DNA from: Butyrivibrio sp.
GTDB taxonomy: Bacteria; Bacillota; Clostridia; Lachnospirales; Lachnospiraceae
NCBI RefSeq assembly: GCF_017433805.1
Contig: NZ_JAFRGN010000013.1
Coordinates: 372,001 to 436,000, forward strand
DNA length: 64,000 nt
Direction: 5' to 3'
The position numbers and the translations under genes are program-made. Below the pieces are notes generated by a model that was not told the origin of the DNA, did no database searches, and saw nothing but the letters and a program-made list of their open reading frames with translations. This document shows positions 54,498 to 63,293 of this stretch, piece by piece. Numbering within the stretch: the first letter of the stretch is position 1; each line of letters opens with the position of its first letter.

Positions 54498-55943
54498 TCA
54501 AGGTTTTAACCAGTCGTACATTTCCTGATACTTCTCAGCAGATATCTTCCAGGAGAAGTCAACTGCCATAGCTCTGTCGATCATCTTGTTCCACTCGCGC
54601 TTCTGATCGTAGTATACTCTCTCAGCTTCTCTGATGGTTCCAAGCATCTCATGAGCATTGTAGTTGAGGAATCCAAAACCTGTTCCTGTGCTCTCGAACT
54701 TGTTGTATGGTTCAACAGTATCGATAAGTCCGCCTGTCTGACGTACAATCGGAATTGTACCATATCTAAGTGCCATGAGCTGTGATAGTCCGCATGGCTC
54801 AAAGAGTGAAGGCATCAGGAATGCATCAGATGCAGCATAAATCTTGTGTGACATAGGCTCTGAATAATAAATGTTAGCAGATACCTTGTCATGATACTTC
54901 CAGTCAAAGTGACGGAAGGAATTCTCATACTGCTCTGTTCCTGTACCAAGTACAACCAGCTGAATAGCATCCTGGCAAAGCTCATCAAGAACATAGTTGA
55001 TAAGATCAAAGCCCTTCTGATCAGTAAGTCTTGATACGATACCGATCATCATGCACTTCTCATCTTCCTTAAGACCAAGCTCCTTCTGGAGTGCCTTCTT
55101 GTTCTTAACCTTCTCTTTACGGAAGTTAATAGCATTGTATTGATAAGGAATGTATTTATCTGTCTCAGGATTGAAATCTGTGTAATCAATACCGTTGACA
55201 ATACCTCTAAGGTCATTGGCTCTTGCTCTAAGAAGGCCATCAAGCTCCTCACCATAGAACTGAGTCTTGATCTCCTCTGCATATGCCTTACTAACTGTAG
55301 TAATGGCATCAGCATAGACAATTCCGCCCTTAAGAAGGTTGGCATCTTTGAAAAGGCCAAGCTTATCTGGTGTGAAGTAATAATCAGGAAGTCCTGTGAT
55401 ATCCTGAACTGCCTTGATATCCCACTTACCCTGGAACTTAAGGTTATGAATTGTCATGATTGCCTTAATTCCTCTGTAGAACTCGCTTCCCTGGAATCTC
55501 TCCTTGAGATATACAGGTACAAGTCCTGTCTGCCAGTCATGGCAGTGAATGATATCAGGTCTGAAATCGATAACAGGAAGAATTGAAAGTGCTGCCTTGG
55601 AGAAGAATGCAAACTTCTCGATCTCAAAGAGCACATCATCACCATAAGGCTTCATCCCGTTAAAATAAAACTCGTTGTCAATGAAGTAATATTTGATACC
55701 GTCTACTTCTGCTCTGAAGATACCAACATACTCATTTTTCCAATGAAAATCCATGTAGAAGTTGGAAACATATTCCATCTTTTCCTTGAGCTGCTGATTA
55801 ATACACTTATATAGTGGCAGAATCACGCGGACATCAAAGTATCTCTTATCAATGTCCTTGGGAAGTGAGCCAACTACATCAGCAAGTCCACCTGTTTTAA
55901 TAAATGGTACTCCTTCAGAAGCTACAAAAAGGATATTTTTCAT
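54498..55943 (-). CDS. glgA: Glycogen synthase
   Basis: Adds glucose from ADP-glucose to glycogen. GT5 enzyme of 481 residues: KNILFVASEGVPFIKTGGLADVVGSLPKD at the start with the KTGGL loop, HCHDWQTGLVPVYLK, MIGIVSRLTDQKGFDLI and LMPSLFEPCGLSQLMALRYG with the nucleotide-sugar Glu. No other glg gene is adjacent, so it is separate from a glg cluster. The ATG overlaps the trpS stop (TAATG), so translation is coupled. Confidence 0.96.
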   Translation of the reverse strand: MKNILFVASEGVPFIKTGGLADVVGSLPKDIDKRYFDVRVILPLYKCINQQLKEKMEYVSNFYMDFHWKNEYVGIFRAEVDGIKYYFIDNEFYFNGMKPYGDDVLFEIEKFAFFSKAALSILPVIDFRPDIIHCHDWQTGLVPVYLKERFQGSEFYRGIKAIMTIHNLKFQGKWDIKAVQDITGLPDYYFTPDKLGLFKDANLLKGGIVYADAITTVSKAYAEEIKTQFYGEELDGLLRARANDLRGIVNGIDYTDFNPETDKYIPYQYNAINFRKEKVKNKKALQKELGLKEDEKCMMIGIVSRLTDQKGFDLINYVLDELCQDAIQLVVLGTGTEQYENSFRHFDWKYHDKVSANIYYSEPMSHKIYAASDAFLMPSLFEPCGLSQLMALRYGTIPIVRQTGGLIDTVEPYNKFESTGTGFGFLNYNAHEMLGTIREAERVYYDQKREWNKMIDRAMAVDFSWKISAEKYQEMYDWLKP

Positions 55944-57036
55944 TAGTCGTTTTTCTCCTCATACTTTGCAGATTGCATAGCTATAAGTTCTTTATCGTCA
56001 AAATAGTTGATCTTCATTGCTGCCTTAACATCAGCAAGTGTCTGTGCAGCAACTTCCTCAGCTACCTGGCTGCCTTTTCTAAGGACTTCATATACGTAAG
56101 GTATATCCTTCTGGAATTCTTTTCTTCTATTGCGGATAGGCTCAAGCTCAGCCTGAAGTACGTTGTTAAGGAATCTCTTAACCTTAACATCACCAAGACC
56201 TCCTCTTGAGTAGTGATCCTTCATTTCCTGGAGGTTAGCATAATCTGGTGCAAACTCAGCAAAATGCTCATCCTTGGCAAAAGCATCAAGGTAAATAAAT
56301 ACTGGATTGCCTTCAACCTGACCTGGATCCTCAACTCTAAGGTGATTAGGATCTGTGAACATGCTCATAACCTTCTTCTGGATTGATTCTGGCTCCTCAG
56401 AAAGGTAGATGCAGTTACCAAGTGACTTACTCATCTTGGCCTTACCATCAATACCTGGAAGTCTAAGACATGCTGCATTATCAGGTAAAAGAATCTCTGG
56501 CTCAACCAAAGCTTCTCCATATACTGAATTGAACTTTCTAACGATTTCTTTACACTGCTCGAGCATTGGCTCCTGATCCTCACCTACAGGAACTGTAGTT
56601 GCCTTGAAGGCTGTGATATCAGCTGCCTGGCTGATTGGATATGTAAAGAATCCAACAGGAATGCTGGTCTCAAAGTTTCTCATAGCAATCTCAGACTTAA
56701 CAGTAGGGTTTCTCTGAAGTCTTGAAACTGTAACGAGATTCATATAATAGAAGGACAGCTCTGTAAGCTCTGGAATCTGTGACTGAATGAACAGTGTAGA
56801 CTTAGCTGGATCAAGTCCAACAGAAAGATAGTCAAGTGCTACCTCGATAATGTTCTGACGTACCTTCTCTGGATTATCAGCATTATCTGTAAGCGCCTGA
56901 GCATCGGCGATCATAATGAAAATCTTATCAAACTCCCCTGAATTCTGAAGCTCGACCCTTCTACGCAGAGAACCTACGTAATGTCCTACGTGAAGCTTGC
57001 CTGTAGGGCGGTCTCCAGTCAAAATAATCTTACTCA
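55943..57036 (-). CDS. trpS: Tryptophanyl-tRNA synthetase
   Basis: Charges tRNA-Trp. Class I enzyme of 364 residues with [17 protein letters not shown] (HIGH equivalent) and [10 protein letters not shown] (KMSKS). [21 protein letters not shown] is typical. The start is ATG at 57034-57036 (MSKIIL), with AGGAG upstream; the longer frame (MVLGEIW) is unlikely. It lies between cbiD and glgA and may share a transcript. No T-box leader is seen in the 67-base gap before it. Confidence 0.95.
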
Positions 57037-57103
57037 TTCCCCAAATTTCTCCTAAAACCAAATTTCGAATACTTTACAAAAAAGTATACTAATATAGAAT
57101 ACT

Positions 57104-58309
57104 CTATTTTAGCTTAAGTGACAATGCAAATTGTTCCTGAGACACCTTAACTAAAACATTTTTTGTATTAATTGTTGATCCTAAAAGGCCAAATTCTTCT
57201 GAAAACAGCGCGACAGCAAGATTAAGTCTTCCACGGCTCCTGATAGTGCAGTATTCAGCAATGGAATTCATGATACTGCTCATTACTCTGTCTCTAATTC
57301 CCCAAGTTGTTAAAAGAGCCAATATCTCATCACAGGTAAGACAGTGCATAACAGTTCTGACCTGGCTGGAGGTTCCTCCAATTATTGCTGTATGTGCAGC
57401 AAATATCTCTCTTCTGCCATCTGAGGCAAAAGAATTAGTGTTAGTAATACCAGCAGCAAGCTTAACAAGCTTACCTACATTACCTACAAGAAGCATGTTA
57501 GTTACGCCGTAAGATACGCAGCTATCAATAGCCTGTCCAGGATAATTGTAGCAATGCGCAGCTGTAGTAAGCGGTACATGAAGCTGACTATTGATCTTGT
57601 CAGCACAGTAATTACCAGGCGAAACCAGAACGCTATTTACACCATAATCAACCTGCTTTTTGATCTGAAAATCAATTGAATCTGATATATCTCTCTGATG
57701 AATCTTGGAAATTGTAGCATGCTCACCCATAATGGTGATTCCACCGGCAAAGGTAGTCTGTCCCATAGTATTGCCGGCTGCTATCATCATTCCTCCGGGA
57801 CAGCTTACAGTTATCAAAAGAAGCTGTGCACCATCCGAAATATCGCAGACATTAGCAACTGTCTCAAAAACAGAATCTCTTACAGGCTTTTCTACAAGCG
57901 CCTCACCGTCAAGATATCCAGGTCTTCCACCTGATGCTGTTCCTATACCTTCTCCACCAACTAAAAAGAGATTGGCAAATCTTGGATCAACATGCGCTTT
58001 GTCGCTTATATTATTAAAGTCCTCGATATATGAAACGCAGACTCTTATCTCAGCTCTGTCCTTAATATCTGGAGGCGCAGCACCTTCCACAACACAGGAA
58101 TACTCAGACTGCTTGAGATTACAGTTCTCATCTATTCTTTTAACAGGATAGATTCTGCTGGAAGTTCCATGAAATACAATAATGTTCTCAAACCTGATCC
58201 TAAACAAAAGATCACTGGCTGCAGCCTGTGCAGCAGCTGCCATACAATCACCTGATGAAACAGGACTACTAAGTAAACTATTCTGATCCTTTACGATAAA
58301 TCGATCCAT
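57104..58309 (-). CDS. Divergent CbiD homologue (cobalt-precorrin-5B C1-methyltransferase family)
   Basis: CbiD methylates C1 of the corrin ring in anaerobic B12 synthesis. The 401-residue protein matches CbiD in LFLVGGEGIGTASGGRPGYL, SVLVSPGNYCADKI, and MLLVGNVGKLVKLAAGITNT with FAAHTAIIGG, and the overall length. However, the usual start motif (G-Y-T-T-G-x-C-A) reads SSGDCMAAAAQAA, and the usual GGISI-x-GTTGIV reads GGITIMGEHATIS. No other cobalamin gene is adjacent. It may be a shifted or moonlighting relative. GAGAGG precedes the ATG (58307-58309). Confidence 0.75.
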   Translation of the reverse strand: MDRFIVKDQNSLLSSPVSSGDCMAAAAQAAASDLLFRIRFENIIVFHGTSSRIYPVKRIDENCNLKQSEYSCVVEGAAPPDIKDRAEIRVCVSYIEDFNNISDKAHVDPRFANLFLVGGEGIGTASGGRPGYLDGEALVEKPVRDSVFETVANVCDISDGAQLLLITVSCPGGMMIAAGNTMGQTTFAGGITIMGEHATISKIHQRDISDSIDFQIKKQVDYGVNSVLVSPGNYCADKINSQLHVPLTTAAHCYNYPGQAIDSCVSYGVTNMLLVGNVGKLVKLAAGITNTNSFASDGRREIFAAHTAIIGGTSSQVRTVMHCLTCDEILALLTTWGIRDRVMSSIMNSIAEYCTIRSRGRLNLAVALFSEEFGLLGSTINTKNVLVKVSQEQFALSLKLK

Positions 58310-58386
58310 ATAAGGCCTCTCTAACAAGATAAACCACAATATTATGTGTCTGTGAATAGCTACTACAACATCATATACCTAGTACC

Positions 58387-58415
58387 ATTATACAATATTT
58401 CGTGCATTCTCAAAA
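58387..58415 (-). promoter_or_regulatory. Promoter of the CbiD-like gene
   Basis: On the minus strand TTTTGA (58415-58410), a 17-base spacer and a perfect TATAAT (58392-58387), about 75 bases before the ATG at 58309. Confidence 0.6.
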
Positions 58416-58502
58416 GAAATATTGCAAAATTAACTATATATCGTATCTTAGTTATTGATTATTTCGATTTACTTTATTTTTAATTTATAAATCGTCCATA
58501 TT

Positions 58503-58531
58503 TTGTCCAAATTTAGACACTATTATATATA
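58503..58531 (+). promoter_or_regulatory. Promoter of small RNA A
   Basis: TTGTCC (58503-58508), a 17-base spacer and TATATA (58526-58531). Transcription would start about 58537, at the first base of the 5' hairpin, which supports a non-coding RNA beginning there. Confidence 0.65.
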
Positions 58532-58534
58532 CTA

Positions 58535-58660
58535 TCAGAAGTGAATAACTTCTGACTCCCCCAACAAAACTTTTTTCATACCGGGTCGATCGGCTCCCCA
58601 CTGGTCGACCCCTCCTCCCAAAAAAACAACCACCTATCAATCTTGATAGGTGGTTTTATT
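58535..58660 (+). ncRNA. Structured C-rich small RNA, copy A
   Basis: Predicted trans-acting RNA, no gene name known to me. Parts: 8-bp hairpin TCAGAAGT/ACTTCTGA (58535-58555); C-rich linker starting TCCCCCAACAAAAC (58557-58582); 11-bp hairpin (58583-58611) with GGGTCGATCGG paired to CTGGTCGACCC and loop CTCCCCA; tail TCCTCCC then A-run; and terminator 58628-58660. Copy B at 59158 shares linker, loop and tail base for base but has different, still pairing stems. The three unpaired C-rich pieces can pair with GGAGG-type ribosome sites. No open reading frame. Confidence 0.8.
58628..58660. terminator. Shared terminator of small RNA A and the 109-aa gene
   Basis: AACCACCTATCAA and TTGATAGGTGGTT form a 13-bp perfect inverted repeat with a tiny loop. 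The plus strand continues TTTATT; the minus strand continues GTTTTTTTGGG. It serves both convergent units. Confidence 0.88.
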
Positions 58661-58988
58661 ATGCTGTCAATACTTCTGAGCTCTCTGTCTCTTCTGTTAT
58701 GTTGTCTTCTACCATGACCTCGGCTACGCTATCTCTCTCGCTATCTGCCATGATCGAATCAGTCTTCCTGGGACCTCTTACCCCAAAGCTTCCTGTATAT
58801 CTGAGCGCCCCCAGGATTTTCTTAACATTCTTAAGTTCCTTGTCCATATCCTCAACTCTGGCACAGACAACAGTAGGAACTCCACTGCCATTGAACTCTA
58901 CTCTAAGTCCTGAATCCTTAAGTGTCTTGAAAGCCTTAAGCTTGTCTGTTGTACTTATTTCATCTACTTCTTTTATATTCTTTGCCAT
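58659..58988 (-). CDS. Hypothetical small protein, 109 aa
   Basis: I do not recognise this family. The protein has a charged N-terminal helix (MAKNIKEVDEISTTDKLKAF), a short beta stretch with VEFNGSGVPTVVCARVEDMD, a Lys-rich helix and an acidic tail of about 25 residues (SERDSVAEVMVEDNITEETE). No membrane helix or signal peptide. AAAGG precedes the ATG, and a good promoter (59017-59045) lies upstream. It is flanked by the two small RNAs, with copy A convergent and sharing its terminator and copy B divergent. Confidence 0.75.
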   Translation of the reverse strand: MAKNIKEVDEISTTDKLKAFKTLKDSGLRVEFNGSGVPTVVCARVEDMDKELKNVKKILGALRYTGSFGVRGPRKTDSIMADSERDSVAEVMVEDNITEETESSEVLTA

Positions 58989-59016
58989 ATCTTGTGCCTT
59001 TCTTTAATTCAAACAC

Positions 59017-59045
59017 AATATAACATACATTTAATATTTTTGCAA
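59017..59045 (-). promoter_or_regulatory. Promoter of the 109-aa gene
   Basis: On the minus strand TTGCAA (59045-59040), a 17-base spacer and TATATT (59022-59017), 29 bases before the ATG at 58988. The -35 lies in GCAAACGTTCG, which is partly palindromic and could bind a regulator. Confidence 0.6.
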
Positions 59046-59157
59046 ACGTTCGTTCTGACACAACTGCACAATTTATTAATCGTTATTTCGTATATTATTT
59101 TTCGTATTTTTTATACTAAATAGTGTTAAGTTTTCACTTGCCCCACCGATATATATA

Positions 59158-59279
59158 GTGAGAATAAAAATTCTCACTCCCCCAACAAAACTTTTTTCAT
59201 ACCTGGGCTGTTTAACTCCCCATTAAGCAGCCCTCCTCCCAAAAATTCAAAGAGACGGCCAGTTGACCGTCTCTTTTTT
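59158..59279 (+). ncRNA. Structured C-rich small RNA, copy B
   Basis: Second member of the RNA pair. Parts: 8-bp hairpin GTGAGAAT/ATTCTCAC (59158-59177, loop AAAA); the same linker (59178-59203); 11-bp hairpin GGGCTGTTTAA/TTAAGCAGCCC (59205-59233) with the identical loop CTCCCCA; tail TCCTCCCAAAAA (59233-59245); and terminator 59249-59279. The promoter is weaker than that of copy A: TTAAGT (59126-59131), an 18-base spacer and TATATA (59150-59155). No open reading frame fits. Confidence 0.78.
59249..59279. terminator. Terminator of small RNA B and the protease gene
   Basis: AAGAGACGG pairs with CCGTCTCTT around an 8-base loop, followed by TTTTC on the plus strand; the minus strand continues TGAATTTTTGGG. 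It ends small RNA B and serves the convergent gene at 59291. Confidence 0.85.
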
Positions 59280-59290
59280 CTTGTTCATCA

Positions 59291-61072
59291 TTACTTGTTT
59301 ACTGTATATGCTTTTACAAAAAAGTCTTTATCATCCTGCCTTATAAGGCTGGTACCATCTTCTGAAATATAATAGCTACAGCCGCTTGCCGTATAGTTAT
59401 TATGTACGTTACCAGTAAGGTTATTCCATTCGTCATAGTTGGGCTTACTAATATCGTTAACGGAAGGCTCATAAATAAGCTTTCCTGAGGTTACAGGCTT
59501 GATCAAGATAAAGAATTCATCTCCGCCATTTAACTCGATATCTCCAGGAAGCTCAAATGTATGATATCCGCCGCTTATAGCAGCTGCCTTCATGGATATA
59601 TCAGCATGTCCAAGATCATCCAACCGGATAGTCTCTCCATCATTTTCAGGATTAACGTATATTTCAAACTCGTACTGCTGATATGTATCAAGTCCCATAA
59701 GACCTATAGCTTTAAGATTCTCTTTTCCCTGAGCTTTATAGAGCATTCCATAGGCATTGGTAGAATCGCTGTAGGCTGTGACATAATTGTCTGAATCCTC
59801 CAAAGTACTGACCATATATGTCAAAAAGCCGGCTGCCTGATAATTGTTGTCGTAGAAGTTACTCTGGCCTGGGACAGCTGATGAATAAGCTGCCACATTA
59901 TTTCTTCCTGTGGTCTGATCATAATATGACAGATAAAAGCATCCGTTCACTCCAGGTAGCGTTCCCCAGCTGTTCTTACAAATCCATGCTCCATCCCCTG
60001 GCGGAGTAATTGCAAAATTATCTTTGCTGTATTCATCATCCCAGCCGATTATCAGAACTTCATGATTGGCTGTAGGAATGTCTTTTCCTCCAAAATCCGC
60101 ATATAACGTGGAATTGTGATTCTTCCAGAATGGATCATCTGCGTATACTCCAGCTGTAACACTGCCATGCTCCATGATAAGCTGCTTGATCATGTCATTG
60201 TTGTCGTAGTTAGCAGGAACCTCGTTTACATCCTGCACATGATATTCGCTAGCAAAGATATCTGAAGGAGTATCACCGTTATCCTGGAAAATGTATTTGG
60301 AACCATATAAGCTCTTAAAAGCATCATTTCCTTTTTCGGAAACAGGTCCTTTCCAGGCTGTGAGAAGACTTATGCAAAAGTCCGCAACACCGCCAGTAGC
60401 AATATAATTGGTATCATAGTCAAATATCCAGGCATTTTCCTCATTGTCTGCATTTACAAATTCACGGTAGTCGTTATCTATGTATCCATTTACTGAACCT
60501 TCGGCCTTATGCATATTACTGTAAGCCATATGTTTTTCAGACAGATCCAGTGTATCTCTGGACAGATTCTCATTGTGAAGCAAAAGGTCGCTTTCTATAG
60601 CTCCAAGTGAAGCATAGGTCCAGCACAGATAAGTATAGCCCTGATCCTCTATAGCCGTGATATAGCTCTTTCCATCCACATCTCGTGAATCGTATTTAGT
60701 TGGAATTTCTTCTCTGGAAAAAGAACGAGCATCGACAGGAATGATATCTAGAAAATCTCCATTCCCATAGAATTTGTCAGCATCACCCTCAGATATGCTG
60801 ATAGCCTCAGGTATAGTAATGACTTCTACCTTTTCTACCGGCAAGGCGACTGGCTGAGGCTCTGTGGCTTCCTCTGTTGCAGAAGCTATAGCTTCATCAG
60901 GCTTGTCAGAAGTAGGAACTTCGCTACTATCCTCTACTTCGCTATTAGTAGCAGTTACCTGCTGCTCTGTTGTAGCAGAATTATTCCTACCAGATAAGCT
61001 ATAAAAAGCCACGCCACAAACACCAACAACCGCAACGCCAGCGATTATCGCAATTATCACTTTCTTGTTCAT
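59291..61072 (-). CDS. Secreted papain-family (C1) cysteine protease with lectin-like domain
   Basis: A 593-residue protein anchored by an N-terminal hydrophobic segment (about 4-25), then a Thr/Glu/Ser-rich spacer (about 30-75). The protease domain follows: IEDQGYTYLCWTYAS has the oxyanion Gln144 and nucleophile Cys150, ANHEVLIIGW the catalytic His337, and ICKNSWGT the Asn367. The rest (about 400-590) is beta-rich, matching the lectin-like domain often fused to these proteases. GAGGGG precedes the ATG. It probably acts at the cell surface on host, plant or own-wall proteins. Confidence 0.92.
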   Translation of the reverse strand: MNKKVIIAIIAGVAVVGVCGVAFYSLSGRNNSATTEQQVTATNSEVEDSSEVPTSDKPDEAIASATEEATEPQPVALPVEKVEVITIPEAISISEGDADKFYGNGDFLDIIPVDARSFSREEIPTKYDSRDVDGKSYITAIEDQGYTYLCWTYASLGAIESDLLLHNENLSRDTLDLSEKHMAYSNMHKAEGSVNGYIDNDYREFVNADNEENAWIFDYDTNYIATGGVADFCISLLTAWKGPVSEKGNDAFKSLYGSKYIFQDNGDTPSDIFASEYHVQDVNEVPANYDNNDMIKQLIMEHGSVTAGVYADDPFWKNHNSTLYADFGGKDIPTANHEVLIIGWDDEYSKDNFAITPPGDGAWICKNSWGTLPGVNGCFYLSYYDQTTGRNNVAAYSSAVPGQSNFYDNNYQAAGFLTYMVSTLEDSDNYVTAYSDSTNAYGMLYKAQGKENLKAIGLMGLDTYQQYEFEIYVNPENDGETIRLDDLGHADISMKAAAISGGYHTFELPGDIELNGGDEFFILIKPVTSGKLIYEPSVNDISKPNYDEWNNLTGNVHNNYTASGCSYYISEDGTSLIRQDDKDFFVKAYTVNK

Positions 61073-61128
61073 AATATGCCCCTCATCTCATAAATAAACA
61101 AATAAGCGTTATTTTGTAATCAACAATA

Positions 61129-61761
61129 TTATTTTACAACAATCGTGTTAAAAGAACCAAATAAGGACTGCGAAATATCTTTAGCAAAGGCTTCATAGTC
61201 AATGTAGTGATAGCCGCTTCGCCATCCATCTATAATTCGGAGCATAGGATATTCCTTATCTCCCACTCGCCATACGCTATAGCCAACTACGACAACTGTA
61301 TGATCCTTGTAGTAGCCTCGTGCAATATTCATAATAACAGGCCTTCCTTCAGATATCTCTTTAACCACCTGTTTCTCAAAGGTCCAGACATAGACGCCCT
61401 TACACCTGGTCTTTATGCCATACCTTCCAAAAGATTCCTTGGCTATACCAGAAATAAAAAATGGAATCGTGCCTATCTTGTCGTTATAGCCGTAACTCTC
61501 TGCAATCTCTTCCACATCGCGGTAGATTTCCCTGATATCCTCAGGGATCCCCGGAAGATTTCTCTTTTTGCGATAGTAATCGATAACTCTGGTAACAGCT
61601 ACAACAGAACAGTTTCTGGTGCGTCTTCCGCTGATTTCCTCCATGGATTTATGGTCCATGACAACGGAGCGTCCTCTTTTAACAAGGACGCCACGCTGTC
61701 CGTATTGTTCCATCAGATATTTAGATACATTTGTGATTCCGCCATAGGGTTTTCTTTTCAT
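61129..61761 (-). CDS. C39-like papain-fold protein
   Basis: A 210-residue protein with the peptidase_C39-like triad pattern: Cys51 in RNCSVVAVTRVIDYY, His154 in YKDHTVVVVGY and Asp178 in RIIDGW. The usual Gln just before the Cys is not seen, so activity is uncertain. There is no clear signal peptide or membrane helix, though the N-terminus is basic. It lies 56 bases before the secreted protease and 23 after the propeller-like gene, so all four genes at 59291-64000 may be one unit. The ribosome site is weak. Confidence 0.78.
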   Translation of the reverse strand: MKRKPYGGITNVSKYLMEQYGQRGVLVKRGRSVVMDHKSMEEISGRRTRNCSVVAVTRVIDYYRKKRNLPGIPEDIREIYRDVEEIAESYGYNDKIGTIPFFISGIAKESFGRYGIKTRCKGVYVWTFEKQVVKEISEGRPVIMNIARGYYKDHTVVVVGYSVWRVGDKEYPMLRIIDGWRSGYHYIDYEAFAKDISQSLFGSFNTIVVK

Positions 61762-61784
61762 GTAAAAATATCACTTTCGGCACT

Positions 61785-63293
61785 TTATTTATAAACGGTC
61801 AGATTACCATATACTGATGCAACTCTTCTTCCTGACAGATCAGTAAAGCCAGCAAAATCCCCGTAGTCAGAGCTTAAGTAAGTTCTAGTACGACATTTTT
61901 CAGATACGGTAGTAATCTCTTCAGTATTCTCATCTAGGAAATATACTGTACTATCACTTATATAGTACACCTTCTTTTCGCAGGGTACATACTTAAGTAA
62001 TGTACTGTCGCTTACCTCGCCAAAATCATACATATGATAGTCCTGATATTTATGAAGGCCATTGTCTGTATCTATAAGCCAAACAGTAGATAGGTCCTTA
62101 TTGGCCACAAAATCGCGAGTCTTATATTCCAGTTCGATAAACTCATTTTCTACCTTGTGGTTAGTCTTAACATTGCCCTTATATACGTGATCATCCTTGA
62201 TCAAAAGATAATCCATCTCTTTATCATGAATATTAAAGTAGGTGATCGCATCATCTTCTGCTAAACTAATAGCATCCTTGTGGGCATCATAAAACCAATA
62301 ATCTCCCATGTATGCATCTATAAAGCATCCCTCCAGGGAAGGAACATCTACCGTTCTAACCCTGCTTGGACCTTCTATGACCTGCAGATTTTCTTTAGAG
62401 AAATAAAAATTATTAGGGCTATTCCCAAGAACTCTTCTAAGCTTATCGTTCCTGTTACTATAATACCAAAGCTCTCTGCCATAGATAAACAAATCTGTGC
62501 AGTCATCGTTTACAATAAAGCTCCATTGATTATCATATTCAAAAACAGATATCTGATGCAGCTCTCCATCATGATAGCTATATACCCAGGTTTTATTGCT
62601 GTATTTATTAGTATCGTAATAAAACGCTCTTGTTCCATCATCAGATACCGCGATAGGAAACAGTATCTCATCGGAAACTGGAGAGGTTACAGCCTGCTGG
62701 CCATATGGAATGATACGAGTCTTGTTTTGGTGAAAGAGGGTTACATATTTACCATTTGATGAAATGGCGTATTTAGAGTCCTTAATAATTCCGTCATTAA
62801 CCTTAATGTGCTCATTATTAGCTACATCATACACTTTTACTGCATTAGTGATATCATTACAGTACAGAATATATCCGCCGTCCTTACACATTATGCCATA
62901 GCTCTGAGTTCTTCCGCATATCAGAACAGGGTCGAGATTGCCATCCACATAGTAAAGAACTCTATCAGCCGTAATAGCTGCCTGTTTATGGTCATAGGAT
63001 AAACTTATATTTACCTTGTCGAACCGAGTAAAATAGTCATATACATCGCCATTTTCACTATATAGAATCTTGTCATACATATAAAACTCAGGGCTGTCTA
63101 TATCTGTAACCTGCGCATATTTTATTACTCTGCCATCACCAGATCTTTCGTGCGTTTTCTCATAGTGAACTACAGCAGTGCGAATGGATGGAATACCAAT
63201 AAAAAAGAATACTATTCCAACTACCAGCCACAATCTGATTCTATTCCTCTTTTTCCTACTCATCATTTTTTTCAGATATTCCTTAACTGCCAA
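61785..63293 (-). CDS. Membrane-anchored beta-propeller-like protein
   Basis: About 500 residues. A basic N-terminus (KKMMSRKKRNRIR) leads to one membrane helix (about 21-37), and the rest is extracytoplasmic with repeated short strands of the type YYVDGN, YILYCND, RAFYYDTN, LWYYSNRN and VYFLDENT. This looks like a six- to eight-bladed propeller (WD40/TolB-like), but I cannot name the family. Start unclear: TTG at 63291-63293 overlaps the preceding stop; ATG at 63264-63266 follows AAGGA at a long distance. It resembles the next gene upstream. Confidence 0.75.
   Translation of the reverse strand: MAVKEYLKKMMSRKKRNRIRLWLVVGIVFFFIGIPSIRTAVVHYEKTHERSGDGRVIKYAQVTDIDSPEFYMYDKILYSENGDVYDYFTRFDKVNISLSYDHKQAAITADRVLYYVDGNLDPVLICGRTQSYGIMCKDGGYILYCNDITNAVKVYDVANNEHIKVNDGIIKDSKYAISSNGKYVTLFHQNKTRIIPYGQQAVTSPVSDEILFPIAVSDDGTRAFYYDTNKYSNKTWVYSYHDGELHQISVFEYDNQWSFIVNDDCTDLFIYGRELWYYSNRNDKLRRVLGNSPNNFYFSKENLQVIEGPSRVRTVDVPSLEGCFIDAYMGDYWFYDAHKDAISLAEDDAITYFNIHDKEMDYLLIKDDHVYKGNVKTNHKVENEFIELEYKTRDFVANKDLSTVWLIDTDNGLHKYQDYHMYDFGEVSDSTLLKYVPCEKKVYYISDSTVYFLDENTEEITTVSEKCRTRTYLSSDYGDFAGFTDLSGRRVASVYGNLTVYK

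Noticed and set aside
58535-59279. T-box or known riboswitch
   Set aside because: There is no T-box core (AGGGTGGNACCGCG-type) and no downstream plus-strand gene; the hairpins end in a terminator with nothing to regulate in cis.
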